From Propionibacteriales bacterium (GTDB lineage: Bacteria; Actinomycetota; Actinomycetes; Propionibacteriales; Nocardioidaceae), in the NCBI GenBank assembly GCA_009377795.1, contig WHTJ01000043.1:1-37358 (forward strand): a DNA stretch of 37,358 bases. The letters run 5' to 3'. Below the pieces are notes generated by a model. The model saw only the letters and a program-made list of their open reading frames with translations, was not told the origin of the DNA and did not search any database. A program made the position numbers and the translations under genes. How positions within the stretch are numbered: position 1 is the stretch's first letter; each line of letters opens with the position of its first letter. Below are positions 8,394-16,113 of this stretch, piece after piece.

Positions 8394-8918
8394 TTAGGCC
8401 GAGTGTGCGACGGGTCGAAGGGTGCGGTCGGTGATGGACCGGCCGCCGCGCCCCATCGCGACCATGCCGGACTGCACCAGTTCGCGGACGCCGAACGGCT
8501 CGAGAACCGCCAGGAACGCGTCCAGCTTCTCGGCATTGCCGGTGACCTCGATGGTGACCGCGTCGGAGGCGACGTCGACCACCTTGGCCCGGAACAGCTG
8601 TACGGTCTCCAGCACCTGGCCGCGAGTCGCCGCGTCGGCCTTGACCTTCACCAGCATCAGTTCGCGCTGCACCGCGGAGCCGGGTTCGAGCTCGACGATC
8701 TTGATCACGTTGACCAGCTTGTTCAGCTGCTTGGTGACCTGTTCCAGCGGCTGGTCCTCGACGTTCACCACGATGGTCATCCGGGACAGCTCGGAACGCT
8801 CGGTCGGCCCGACCGCGAGCGAGTCGATGTTGAAGCCCCGTCGAGAGAACAGGCTGGCCGCCCGGGCGAGTACACCGGGCTTGTTCTCCACCAGTACCGA
8901 CAGCGTGTGCCTGCTCAT
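8394..8918 (-). CDS. ilvN: Acetolactate synthase small (regulatory) subunit
   Basis: Regulatory subunit of acetohydroxyacid synthase, giving full activity and valine feedback inhibition to IlvB. The 174-aa protein starts MSRHTLSVLVENKPGVLAR, an N-terminal ACT domain, with the typical GFNIDSLAVGPTE and QLNKLVNVIKI segments; a second ACT-like half (about 85-165) ends GVRELVQSGMVAMGRGG. It follows ilvB by 40 bp on the same strand, as usual in actinobacteria (sometimes named ilvH). No internal promoter is evident, so it should share the attenuator upstream of ilvB. Confidence 0.96.
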   Translation of the reverse strand: MSRHTLSVLVENKPGVLARAASLFSRRGFNIDSLAVGPTERSELSRMTIVVNVEDQPLEQVTKQLNKLVNVIKIVELEPGSAVQRELMLVKVKADAATRGQVLETVQLFRAKVVDVASDAVTIEVTGNAEKLDAFLAVLEPFGVRELVQSGMVAMGRGGRSITDRTLRPVAHSA

Positions 8919-8958
8919 GCCGAGTCTCCTACCGTTCCGTGCCGCCGAATCCGCATCG

Positions 8959-10704
8959 TCATAGGTCGTCCTGCTCGAAGTCGGGCGCCATACCGCGCGC
9001 GATCTGGATGTCGTCGTTGCTGGTCCCGGCGGGCACCATCGGCCACACCATGGCGTCCCGGTGCACCAGGAAGTCGACCACCACGGGACGGTCCTCGATT
9101 TCCATTGCCTGCTTGATGATGGCGTCCACGTCGTCCTGCTTGTCGCACTGCAGTCCGACGCATCCCATGGCCTCGGCCAGCTTGGCGAAGTTGGGGATGC
9201 GGGCCGAATGCAGGTCAGTGTTGCTGTACCGCTCGTTGTAGAACAGCGTCTGCCACTGCCGCACCATGCCGAGGCTGGAGTTGTTGATCACCGCGACCTT
9301 GATCGGGATGCCCTCCAGCGCACAGGTGGCGAGCTCCTGGTTCGTCATCTGGAAACAGCCGTCGCCGTCGATCGCCCACACGGTCGCGTCCGGTCTGGCG
9401 ACCTTGGCGCCCATCGCGGCGGGTACGGCGTACCCCATCGTGCCGAGACCGCCGGAGTTGATCCACGTTCCCGGGTTCTCGTAGTCGATGAACTGCGCCG
9501 CCCACATCTGGTGCTGACCGACGCCCGCGACGTAGATGCCGTCGGGGCCGACCGTCTGTCCGAGCCGCTCGATGACGAACTGCGGAGACAGGGACCCGTC
9601 GTCCGGCGCGTCGTACCCGAGGGGGAACCGCTTGCGCCATGCCTCGGTCTGCTTCACCCAGGCGGTGTAGTCACCGCGCCGGCCGGCGTCGTACTCCCGC
9701 TGGAGCACGACCACCAGCTCCGCGATGGTCTCGCGGCAGTCGCCGACGATGGGTACGTCGGCGAGCCGGTTCTTGGAGATCTCGGCCGGGTCGATGTCGG
9801 CATGGATGACCTTCGCGCCGGGCGCGAATGTGGACAGCTTGCCGGTGACCCGGTCGTCGAACCGCGCACCCAGCGAGATGATCAGATCACTGCGCTGCAA
9901 CGAGGAAACCGCGGTCACCGATCCGTGCATGCCGGGCATGCCGAGATGCTGGGGGTGGCTGTCGGGGAACGCGCCCCGAGCCATCAGTGTCGTGACGACC
10001 GGGATGCCGGTCATCTCCGCGAGCACCCGGAGCTCCTGGGACGCCCGCGCCCTCAGTACGCCGCCGCCGACGTACAGCACCGGCCGCTCGGCGGCGAGGA
10101 TCAGCCGGGCCGCCTCCCGGATCTGCTTGCCATGCGGCTTGGTCACCGGACGGTAGCCGGGCAGCGCCAGCTCGCGTGGCCAGCTGAACGTCGTCATGGC
10201 CTGCATCGCGTCCTTGGCCACGTCGACGAGCACCGGACCCGGGCGCCCGGTCGCGGCGATGTGGAAGGCCTCGGCGACGGTGGTGGGGATCTCGGCCGGG
10301 TCGGTGACCAGGTAGCTGTGCTTCGTGATCGGCATCGAGATGCCGCGGATGTCGGCCTCCTGGAACGCGTCGGAGCCGATCGCCCCGGACGGCACCTGGC
10401 CGGTCACGGCCACCATCGGGACGGAGTCCATGTGCGCGTCCGCCAGCGGGGTGACCAGGTTGGTCGCGCCCGGCCCCGACGTGGCCATGCATACCCCGAC
10501 CTTGCCGGTCGCGGTCGCGTATCCGGACGCCGCGTGCCCGGCGCCCTGCTCATGGCGCACCAGGATGTGCCGGATCTGCGTGGAGTCCATCAGCGGGTCG
10601 TACGCCGGCAGCACGGCACCCCCCGGGATGCCGAACACCGTCTCGACGCCGACCGCCTCCAGCGATCGGATCAGGCTCTGTGCCCCCGTCATCTCTTCGG
10701 TCAT
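8959..10704 (-). CDS. ilvB: Acetolactate synthase large (catalytic) subunit
   Basis: ThDP- and FAD-dependent condensation of pyruvate with pyruvate or 2-oxobutyrate, first common step of Val/Leu/Ile synthesis. At 581 aa it has the three ThDP-enzyme domains: the N-terminal domain with [14 protein letters not shown] (the catalytic Glu), [16 protein letters not shown], a central FAD domain, and a C-terminal ThDP-metal motif from [10 protein letters not shown] to [16 protein letters not shown] 10704 is preceded by GAAGGG at good spacing. Upstream on the same strand lie a leader peptide and attenuator, so expression should respond to branched-chain aminoacyl-tRNA supply. ilvN and ilvC follow as ilvB-ilvN-ilvC. 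Confidence 0.97.
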   Translation of the reverse strand: MTEEMTGAQSLIRSLEAVGVETVFGIPGGAVLPAYDPLMDSTQIRHILVRHEQGAGHAASGYATATGKVGVCMATSGPGATNLVTPLADAHMDSVPMVAVTGQVPSGAIGSDAFQEADIRGISMPITKHSYLVTDPAEIPTTVAEAFHIAATGRPGPVLVDVAKDAMQAMTTFSWPRELALPGYRPVTKPHGKQIREAARLILAAERPVLYVGGGVLRARASQELRVLAEMTGIPVVTTLMARGAFPDSHPQHLGMPGMHGSVTAVSSLQRSDLIISLGARFDDRVTGKLSTFAPGAKVIHADIDPAEISKNRLADVPIVGDCRETIAELVVVLQREYDAGRRGDYTAWVKQTEAWRKRFPLGYDAPDDGSLSPQFVIERLGQTVGPDGIYVAGVGQHQMWAAQFIDYENPGTWINSGGLGTMGYAVPAAMGAKVARPDATVWAIDGDGCFQMTNQELATCALEGIPIKVAVINNSSLGMVRQWQTLFYNERYSNTDLHSARIPNFAKLAEAMGCVGLQCDKQDDVDAIIKQAMEIEDRPVVVDFLVHRDAMVWPMVPAGTSNDDIQIARGMAPDFEQDDL

Positions 10705-10739
10705 CGTGGCCCTTCGGTCGTGGGTCCTCCCATACCAAC

Positions 10740-10774
10740 AAAAAACCCCTCCGCCCGGATGGGCTGGCGAGGGG
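10740..10774 (-). terminator. Attenuator terminator of the ilvB operon
   Basis: Read leftward, a GC-rich stem (CCCCTCGCC pairing with GGC-GGAGGGG, one bulge; 10746-10774) is followed at once by six T (10745-10740). It stands between the leader-peptide stop and ilvB, the position of a transcription attenuator. The competing antiterminator was not folded by computation. Confidence 0.88.
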
Positions 10775-10802
10775 TGACGCGACGGTCGAGGTGCTGATTA
10801 CC

Positions 10803-10844
10803 TCAGTCGGCGCGCCTGCGGCGTACGAGAAGGATGCAACGCAT
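10803..10844 (-). CDS. ilvB operon leader peptide (13 aa)
   Basis: A short frame MRCILLVRRRRAD with consecutive Ile, Leu, Leu and Val codons (ATC CTT CTC GTA), then an Arg-rich end and TGA. These are the end products of the operon, so ribosome stalling at these codons when any charged tRNA is scarce would favour antitermination. The terminator at 10740-10774 begins 28 nt past the stop. Comparable ilvB leaders have been predicted in actinobacteria by comparative work, and this one fits that pattern. The promoter places transcription start at or next to the ATG, so the leader is probably translated without a Shine-Dalgarno. It is a regulatory, not a functional, peptide. Confidence 0.85.
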   Translation of the reverse strand: MRCILLVRRRRAD

Positions 10845-10851
10845 GGGACAA

Positions 10852-10881
10852 ACAGTCCCCGAGGCCGGGGTGCGCCGTCAA
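10852..10881 (-). promoter_or_regulatory. Probable ilvB operon promoter
   Basis: On the minus strand TTGACG (10881-10876) and GACTGT (10857-10852) are spaced by 18 bp. The -35 is a near-consensus SigA box; the -10 is weak (first T replaced by G). Seven nt later comes the leader-peptide ATG, giving a leaderless leader transcript. Confidence 0.55.
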
Positions 10882-11000
10882 GCGCCTCACACCGCTGTCT
10901 CGACATCCGGACCGCGGGCCCATATCCCGGTCCCCGGGGGCCTACGGATGGGTCCTCGGCCCTGCGGTCGGGCGTCGGTCGATACACGGCAGCGACGCGA

Positions 11001-11068
11001 CGTTGCGCGGCAACGGTCAGAATCGGCGGGCAGTTTGTCCCGACTCAAGCGACCGTTGGCGTGTAACG
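11001..11068. repeat. 68-bp palindromic repeat, family B copy 1
   Basis: Imperfect full-length palindrome bounded by CGTTGCG and TGTAACG, with inner words CAACGGTCAGAATCGG and GCGACCGTTG. Its reverse complement matches the copy at 36941-37008 at roughly 58-59 of 68 positions by eye. It lies between ilvD and the ilvB leader, upstream of the ilvB promoter. Confidence 0.8.
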
Positions 11069-11072
11069 ACTC

Positions 11073-11114
11073 GTGCGGGCAAGCTCGCCGCACTGCGGAT
11101 CCCCAAGGATCCGC
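11073..11114 (-). terminator. Hairpins downstream of ilvD
   Basis: Two stems just after the ilvD stop: GCGGATCC-CCAA-GGATCCGC (11095-11114, perfect) and GTGCGG...CCGCAC (11073-11093). No T-run follows, so termination by structure alone is an inference from position. Confidence 0.5.
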
Positions 11115-11128
11115 CACTAGGGCCTGTC

Positions 11129-12802
11129 CTAGCCGCAGACCGCGCCCTCGGACGCCGAGTGCACGAGCCTGGCGTATTTCGCGAGCACCCCGGTCTGGTA
11201 GCGGTTCTTGGGCGGCTGCCAGCCGTCCCGGCGAGCGGCCAGCTCGTCGGCGTCCACGAGTACGTCGAGGGTGCGACGGTTCATGTCGAGCCGGACCCGG
11301 TCGCCGTCCCGGACGAACGCGATCGGGCCGGCGTCCACCGCCTCCGGCGCGACGTGCCCGACGCAGAGCCCGGTCGTGCCGCCGGAGAACCGGCCGTCGG
11401 TAAGCAGCAGGACGTCCTTGCCGAGACCGGCACCCTTGATCGCACCGGTGATCGCGAGCATCTCCCGCATCCCGGGGCCGCCCTTCGGGCCCTCGTAGCG
11501 GATCACGACCGCGTCTCCGGCCACCACCCGGCCGTCGGCCAGCGCGTCCATCGCGGCCTGCTCGCCGTCGAAGACCCGCGCCGTACCCTCGACCACGGCA
11601 TCGTCGAAGCCCGCGCTCTTCACCACGGCGCCCTCGGGTGCGAGCGAGCCGCGGAGGATGGTCAGGCCCCCGGTCTGGTGAATCGGGTTGGAGAGCTCGC
11701 GGATGATCGTGCCGTCGATGTCCGGCGGGCCGATGTCGGCGAGGTTCTCCGCCACCGTCTTGCCGGTCGCCGTGAGGCAGTCGCCGTGCAGCAGTCCGGC
11801 GTCGAGCAGAGCCTTCATCACCACCGGGATCCCGCCGACCCGGTCGACGTCGTTCATCATGTAGCGTCCGAACGGCTTGAGGTCGCCGATATGCGGAACC
11901 CGCTCACCGACCCGGTTGAAGTCGTCGAGCGTGAGGTCGACCTCGGTCTCGCGGGCGATCGCGAGCAGGTGGAGTACGGCGTTGGTGGAGCCACCGAGCG
12001 CCATCACGACCGCGATCGCGTTGTCGAAGGCCTCCTTGGTCATGATCTGACGGGCGGTGATTCCCTTGCGCAGCAGCTCGACGACCGCCTCGCCGGACTT
12101 GTGCGCATAACCGTCACGGCGCCGGTCGACGGCCGGCGGGGCGGACGACCCCGGGAGGGCCATGCCGAGGGCCTCGGCGACCGACGCCATGGTGTTGGCC
12201 GTGAACATGCCGCCGCAGGCGCCCTCACCCGGGCAGATCGCGCGCTCGATCTCGTCGACCTCCTCCCGCGTGATCAGGCCACGCAGGCACGCACCGACGG
12301 CCTCGAACGCGTCGACGATGTTGACGTCCCGGTCGCCCACCCTGCCGGGCAGGATCGTCCCGGCGTACATGAACACCGCGGCCAGGTCCAGCCGCCCTGC
12401 GGCCATCAGCATGCCCGGCAGGCTCTTGTCGCATCCGGCGAGAAGCACCGACCCATCGAGTCGCTCGGCCATCATCACCGTCTCGACGGAGTCCGCGATC
12501 ACCTCGCGCGAGACCAGCGAGAAGTGCATGCCCTCGTGGCCCATCGAGATGCCGTCGGAGACCGAGATGGTGCCGAACTCCAGCGGATACCCCCCGGCGG
12601 CGTGCACCCCTTGCTTGACCGCCTTCGCGAGCCGGTCGAGGGAGAGGTTGCACGGCGTGATCTCGTTCCAGCTCGACGCGACCCCGATCTGCGGTTTGGC
12701 GAAGTCCTCGTCGGTCATCCCGACGGCGCGGAGCATCCCGCGAGCGGCTGCCCGCTCGAGCCCGTCGGTGACTTCTCGGCTGCGCGGCTTGATGTCGACC
12801 AT
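11129..12802 (-). CDS. ilvD: Dihydroxy-acid dehydratase
   Basis: Dehydrates 2,3-dihydroxy acids to 2-oxo acids, the third common step of Val/Ile synthesis, using an Fe-S cluster. Full length at 557 aa. Three cluster-type cysteines are visible: Cys51 ([10 protein letters not shown]), Cys124 ([10 protein letters not shown]) and Cys196 ([15 protein letters not shown]), the pattern of the IlvD/Edd family, probably the [2Fe-2S] form as in M. tuberculosis. [22 protein letters not shown] near the C-terminus is also diagnostic of IlvD. It is transcribed toward ilvB but is separated by 284 bp with hairpins, a repeat and the ilvB promoter, so it is a separate transcription unit. ATG 12802 is the natural start. 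Confidence 0.96.
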   Translation of the reverse strand: MVDIKPRSREVTDGLERAAARGMLRAVGMTDEDFAKPQIGVASSWNEITPCNLSLDRLAKAVKQGVHAAGGYPLEFGTISVSDGISMGHEGMHFSLVSREVIADSVETVMMAERLDGSVLLAGCDKSLPGMLMAAGRLDLAAVFMYAGTILPGRVGDRDVNIVDAFEAVGACLRGLITREEVDEIERAICPGEGACGGMFTANTMASVAEALGMALPGSSAPPAVDRRRDGYAHKSGEAVVELLRKGITARQIMTKEAFDNAIAVVMALGGSTNAVLHLLAIARETEVDLTLDDFNRVGERVPHIGDLKPFGRYMMNDVDRVGGIPVVMKALLDAGLLHGDCLTATGKTVAENLADIGPPDIDGTIIRELSNPIHQTGGLTILRGSLAPEGAVVKSAGFDDAVVEGTARVFDGEQAAMDALADGRVVAGDAVVIRYEGPKGGPGMREMLAITGAIKGAGLGKDVLLLTDGRFSGGTTGLCVGHVAPEAVDAGPIAFVRDGDRVRLDMNRRTLDVLVDADELAARRDGWQPPKNRYQTGVLAKYARLVHSASEGAVCG

Positions 12803-12917
12803 GTCCGGAGCCTACTGATCATCCACCCGGGCGGCGCGGGGCGTCCCGAAACCCGGCCCGAAATCCCCTCGCGACCGACTCCGCGTTCTGGAGCCCCGAG
12901 CAGCTCGGCCCACGGGA

Positions 12918-12984
12918 CCTTACACGCCAGCCGTCGCCTGAAGCGGGACGAACCGGGCGAGGATCCGACCGTGGGCGTGCAACG
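12918..12984. repeat. 68-bp-class palindromic repeat, family B copy 2
   Basis: A more diverged copy (67 bp) in the same orientation as the copy at 36941: it keeps TTACACGCCA at the left, GCGGGAC in the loop region and GACCGTG...GTGCAACG at the right. It lies between ilvD and the Asp-box protein gene. A related scrap, GCCGTTGCCGTGTAACG, follows at about 12989-13005. Confidence 0.65.
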
Positions 12985-13028
12985 TCGGGCCGTTGCCGTG
13001 TAACGACCGGCCCGCCGGGACTCGCGGC

Positions 13029-14117
13029 TTAGACCACCGCGGCGCGGACGGAGAGTACATCGGGCAGGTGACCGGCCAGCTCGTTCCAGGAGTCGCCCTC
13101 GTCGTTGCTGGCGAAGACGGTCCCGTCGCGGCTGCCGAAGTAGATCCCTGCCGGCTCGCCCCGATCGGTGCACATCGCGTCCCGCATCACTGCCGCGTAG
13201 AACCCGTCCGGCAGGCCGTCGGACAGCCCCTCCCAGGTGGCTCCGGCGTCGCGCGAGCGCCACACCTTGGCCTCGGCCTTGGGCGGCATCCGCTCCTCGG
13301 CGCCGCCGAGCGGGAACACGTAGACCGTCTCCGGCTGGTGCGGGTGCGAGACGATCGGGAATCCGAAGTCGCTGGAAAGGCCGTCGGCGATGGACACCCA
13401 CGCGTCGCCGCCGTCGTCGGACCGGTAAACACCGTCGTGGTTCTGCAGGAACAGCCGCTCCGGGCGATCCGGATGCCGGTCCACCTTGTGCACGCACTGC
13501 CCGAACTCGGGGAACTGCTCCCCTTCCGGCAGGAAGGTCGCCCGGATCCCCTGGTTGGCCGGTGCCCACGAGGCGCCGGCGTCGACGGTGCGATAGACGC
13601 CGCCGGTCGACATGGCCACGCTGACCCGCTTGGCCTCGGTGGGATGCGGAAGGATCGTGTGAATCGCCTGGCCGCCGCCCCCGGGTTGCCACTCCTTGCG
13701 GTGCGGGTGGTCCCAGAGCCCGCGGATCAGCGTGAAGGACTCACCACGGTCCTCGGACCGGAAGATCGCCGACGGCTCCGTACCCGCGTAGACGACGTCC
13801 GGCTCGGCCGCGGACGGCGCCACCTGCCAGACCCGGGTGAGCGTCGCGCCGGTGTCCTCGGGGAACGCGACCGCGCTCGCCGACTCCCCGACCCACGTAC
13901 GGCCGAGATCGTCGGACCGCAACACCTGCGGACCCCAGTGCCAGCTCATCACGCCGGCGAACAACCGGGGCGTGTCGCCGCGGGTGTCGATTCCGCACGA
14001 GGCGACCTCGCTCATCAGAAAGTACGGCTCGTCCCACTCCCAGCGCCGCCTGCTCTCGTCCGAGCGCGCGATCCACAGCCCCTTGCGAGTGCCGACCAGC
14101 AACACCGTCTCGCTCAT
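13029..14117 (-). CDS. Asp-box (BNR/VPS10-like) beta-propeller protein
   Basis: A 362-aa protein made almost wholly of sialidase-type Asp-box repeats (S/T-x-D-x-G-x-x-W/F): SDDLGRTW, SEDRGESF, VDAGASW, SDDGGDAW, SRDAGATW and SNDEGDSW, about six blades. It starts MSETVLLVGTRKGLWI, as in a group often annotated as exo-alpha-sialidase or glycosyl hydrolase, but no signal peptide, Arg triad or catalytic Tyr/Glu pair of true sialidases is evident, so enzymatic activity is doubtful. ATG 14117 has AAGGGG upstream. It is divergent from a PadR regulator, with a 21-bp palindrome about 90-105 bp upstream of its start; regulation by that PadR is plausible. Role unknown. Confidence 0.75.
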   Translation of the reverse strand: MSETVLLVGTRKGLWIARSDESRRRWEWDEPYFLMSEVASCGIDTRGDTPRLFAGVMSWHWGPQVLRSDDLGRTWVGESASAVAFPEDTGATLTRVWQVAPSAAEPDVVYAGTEPSAIFRSEDRGESFTLIRGLWDHPHRKEWQPGGGGQAIHTILPHPTEAKRVSVAMSTGGVYRTVDAGASWAPANQGIRATFLPEGEQFPEFGQCVHKVDRHPDRPERLFLQNHDGVYRSDDGGDAWVSIADGLSSDFGFPIVSHPHQPETVYVFPLGGAEERMPPKAEAKVWRSRDAGATWEGLSDGLPDGFYAAVMRDAMCTDRGEPAGIYFGSRDGTVFASNDEGDSWNELAGHLPDVLSVRAAVV

Positions 14118-14203
14118 CGTCGGTTCCCCTTCGTCTCCACCTGATCGACCGGGTCGAGGGTTGCTCGGCGGATCTCCGCCTGCGTGCTCCCTCCGGCACG
14201 GAC

Positions 14204-14224
14204 AGTATTCCTAACTGGAATACT
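14204..14224. promoter_or_regulatory. Perfect 21-bp palindrome, probable PadR operator
   Basis: AGTATTCC (14204-14211), spacer TAACT, GGAATACT (14217-14224). It stands 7 bp before the padR-like ATG and in the divergent intergenic region, the usual place for an autoregulatory operator. AT-rich against its surroundings, it probably overlaps the promoter. Confidence 0.75.
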
Positions 14225-14231
14225 TCACCCC

Positions 14232-14822
14232 ATGAATAGTACGGTCGCGTCGATGCGTCAAGACCCAGACTCGACCGGCTCCGGTACGCGGCTCCCGACG
14301 ACGGCGTACGCGCTGCTCGGCCTGCTGTCCTTCGGTCGCGAGCTCTCCGGCTACGAGCTGAAGCAGTTCTCCGACTCCACGCTGCGGTTCTACTGGTCCT
14401 CGCCCGCGATGAGCCAGATCTACTCCGAGCTCGGCCGACTGCTCGATCACGGCCTGGTGGACTCCCGTGAGGTGGACGGCCCCGGCTCCCGTACGACGAC
14501 CAAGTACCGGATCAACGACGCCGGACTCGCCGAGCTGCGGGGCTGGCTCGTGACCAGCGAGGCGGAGTTCCCGGTACTGAAGCACTCCGTCGCCCTGCGC
14601 CTGCTCCTCGCCCACCTGGTCGACCCGGGCTCGGTCGAGGCGATGCTCAAGACGTACGACGAACAGCTCACCGAGCGCCGTCGCGACCTCGCCGCCATCC
14701 TCGACGGGATCACGGACGACGAGACGTTCAGATTCCCGGCGTACGTCGCTCAGTGGGGGCTGGACTACTACGCCGCGGAGAAGCGAACGGTACGCCGCAT
14801 CCTCCGCGACCTCAACGAGTGA
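14232..14822 (+). CDS. PadR family transcriptional regulator
   Basis: A 196-aa winged-helix regulator. LPTTAYALLGLLSFGRELSGYELKQFSD is the PadR N-terminal helix-turn-helix, followed by MSQIYSELGRLLDHGLVDS and the wing RTTTKYRINDAGLAELRGWL; the C-terminal half (from about residue 90) is the helical Vir/PadR dimerisation domain. I chose ATG 14232; the further-upstream ATG at 14184 would place the 21-bp palindrome inside the gene. ATG 14253 is also possible. There is no Shine-Dalgarno, so the mRNA may be leaderless. It is divergent from the Asp-box protein, its most likely target along with itself. PadR proteins often respond to small aromatic or hydrophobic ligands; the ligand here is unknown. 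Confidence 0.88.
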   Translation: MNSTVASMRQDPDSTGSGTRLPTTAYALLGLLSFGRELSGYELKQFSDSTLRFYWSSPAMSQIYSELGRLLDHGLVDSREVDGPGSRTTTKYRINDAGLAELRGWLVTSEAEFPVLKHSVALRLLLAHLVDPGSVEAMLKTYDEQLTERRRDLAAILDGITDDETFRFPAYVAQWGLDYYAAEKRTVRRILRDLNE

Positions 14823-14909
14823 CCGCGCCAGCGGAGCGCGCACCGGTCGAGCAGGACGCCGAGGATCCTGGCCGTGAAACCGTGGGAGAAAGGCTAGTCT
14901 GCTCCGGGT

Positions 14910-15446
14910 CTACTCCGGTTCCTGATCGCCGTCGCCGGAACCCCGCTCACCACGGCGCTGCAACCATCGCACGGCGGCCTGCGTGAACGTGACCACGACG
15001 AGCAATCGGACCAGGTGCATCCCCGCCACGAGTGCGCCGTTGCCGTCGAGGCTCGCCACCGCGGCCACCATCTCGCCGACACCGCCCGGGACCATGCCGA
15101 AGACCGCCTCCACGAGGCTCACACCGTTGATCGACCACAGCACGAAACCCAGCCCGATCCCGGCGCCCACCGTGACGACGACGGCGACCAGCCCGGGGGC
15201 CATGACCACCCGGAACTCCCTGAGCACCGTCGGGCCGACGCTTGCGCCGACCGCGCTCCCCACCAGGACCTGGGCGACGAACACGCACCAGGACGGAAGC
15301 GCGCCCCCACCCCCGACCGAGAGGTGAACCGCTCCGGCCCCGACCAGCGCCCCGGTGAGCGGCCACACCGGGAACCGGAGGAGACGGCCGACGGCCGCAC
15401 CCGCAGACCCTCCGGCAAGAATCGCGACGAGAACGGCGAAACTCAC
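14910..15446 (-). CDS. AbrB-family membrane protein, half-length unit II
   Basis: A 178-aa, very hydrophobic protein with about five membrane spans, starting at GTG 15446, which overlaps the stop of the preceding gene by 4 bp (GTGA), so translation is coupled. FGMVPGGVGEMVAAVASLDG followed by a hydrophobic span and basic tail is the duplicated AbrB/ammonia-monooxygenase-like signature (PF05145-type). Ordinary AbrB proteins are about 350 aa with two such halves in one chain; here each half is a separate gene. A longer in-frame reading up to 16052 is the shadow of the preceding gene. The pair probably forms a heterodimeric transporter or permease-like complex; substrate unknown. Confidence 0.75.
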   Translation of the reverse strand: MSFAVLVAILAGGSAGAAVGRLLRFPVWPLTGALVGAGAVHLSVGGGGALPSWCVFVAQVLVGSAVGASVGPTVLREFRVVMAPGLVAVVVTVGAGIGLGFVLWSINGVSLVEAVFGMVPGGVGEMVAAVASLDGNGALVAGMHLVRLLVVVTFTQAAVRWLQRRGERGSGDGDQEPE

Positions 15447-15979
15447 GGCTGTCCCAGCAGCAGGACCAGGAGCGGCAGGACGATGAGCACGGCCGTGACG
15501 ACCCGGACGACGTGGATGGCGATGACGATCCCGACGCGGGCGTTCGTATCCTGCGCGAACCCGGCCAGCTCGCTGACGCCGCCGGGGGCGCACGCCAGCA
15601 GCGCCGTCACGGGGTCCACGCCGTACCGGCGTACGAGCACGACCGCAAGCGCCACGCTGACGAGCACCAGCACCGCGGCCGCCCCCAGCAGGGGCAACGC
15701 CAGGCCCAGCAACGTCTGGAGCGTCCCCGCATCCAGCCGGGCGCCCGCGGCGCATCCGAGCAGCACCATCCCCACAACCCGGACGGCGCGGCGCGGTGGT
15801 GCGTGTCCGCGCATCCCGGAGGCCACGGCGCTCCCGGCGACAGCGCCGACGATCCCGCCGGCCGGCACGTTCAGGAGCACGAACAGGGTGGCGCCCGCGA
15901 GCCCGCCGCCGAGCGCCCGCAGGCCGGCGGGCGGGCCACGGTGGGGCGGCGTACCCTCCGGACCTTTCGCCTCGCTCAC
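15443..15979 (-). CDS. AbrB-family membrane protein, half-length unit I
   Basis: Also 178 aa from GTG 15979, with about five membrane spans and the paired signature LLACAPGGVSELAGFAQDT that mirrors the APGG/PGGVGEM motif of unit II. Upstream in-frame ATGs exist (to 16177), but the codons between 15980 and 16113 in this frame have poor GC at third positions, whereas the +1 frame there is coding-like; hence the GTG at 15979, which overlaps the stop of the 45-aa ORF (GTGA). It lies at the end of a TctCBA-type transporter operon. A fused AbrB would be the normal arrangement. Function inferred only as membrane transport. Confidence 0.7.
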   Translation of the reverse strand: MSEAKGPEGTPPHRGPPAGLRALGGGLAGATLFVLLNVPAGGIVGAVAGSAVASGMRGHAPPRRAVRVVGMVLLGCAAGARLDAGTLQTLLGLALPLLGAAAVLVLVSVALAVVLVRRYGVDPVTALLACAPGGVSELAGFAQDTNARVGIVIAIHVVRVVTAVLIVLPLLVLLLGQP

Positions 15980-16113
15980 CGGGACGACGCCCTGCGCGGA
16001 GTACGCGCCGCGCCGTCCTGTGGCACCACGGCCGGGTCGAGCCTCCCCGCATCCTCCACGTCGGCGAACGGGCGGTCGAGCACCGGCCTCCGCGGAGATA
16101 GGGGTTCGGTCAT
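15976..16113 (-). CDS. 45-aa ORF coupled between tctA and the AbrB pair
   Basis: The ATG at 16113 overlaps the tctA stop (ATGA) and its own TGA overlaps the GTG of AbrB unit I. The product MTEPLSPRRPVLDRPFADVE... is soluble, Arg/Pro/Asp-rich and 45 residues long, without a recognisable domain. About 85% of its third positions are G or C, much better than the alternative frame that would extend AbrB unit I. Either it is a real small coupled protein, or it is the displaced N-terminus of AbrB unit I after a frameshift. The tight 4-bp overlaps on both sides argue for real translation. Confidence 0.45.
   Translation of the reverse strand: MTEPLSPRRPVLDRPFADVEDAGRLDPAVVPQDGAARTPRRASSR

Noticed and set aside
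14910-16052. Single 380-aa gene covering both AbrB halves
   Set aside because: The upstream two-thirds is a frame-shadow of AbrB unit I (Arg-rich, no membrane spans); the two frames overlap at GTGA.
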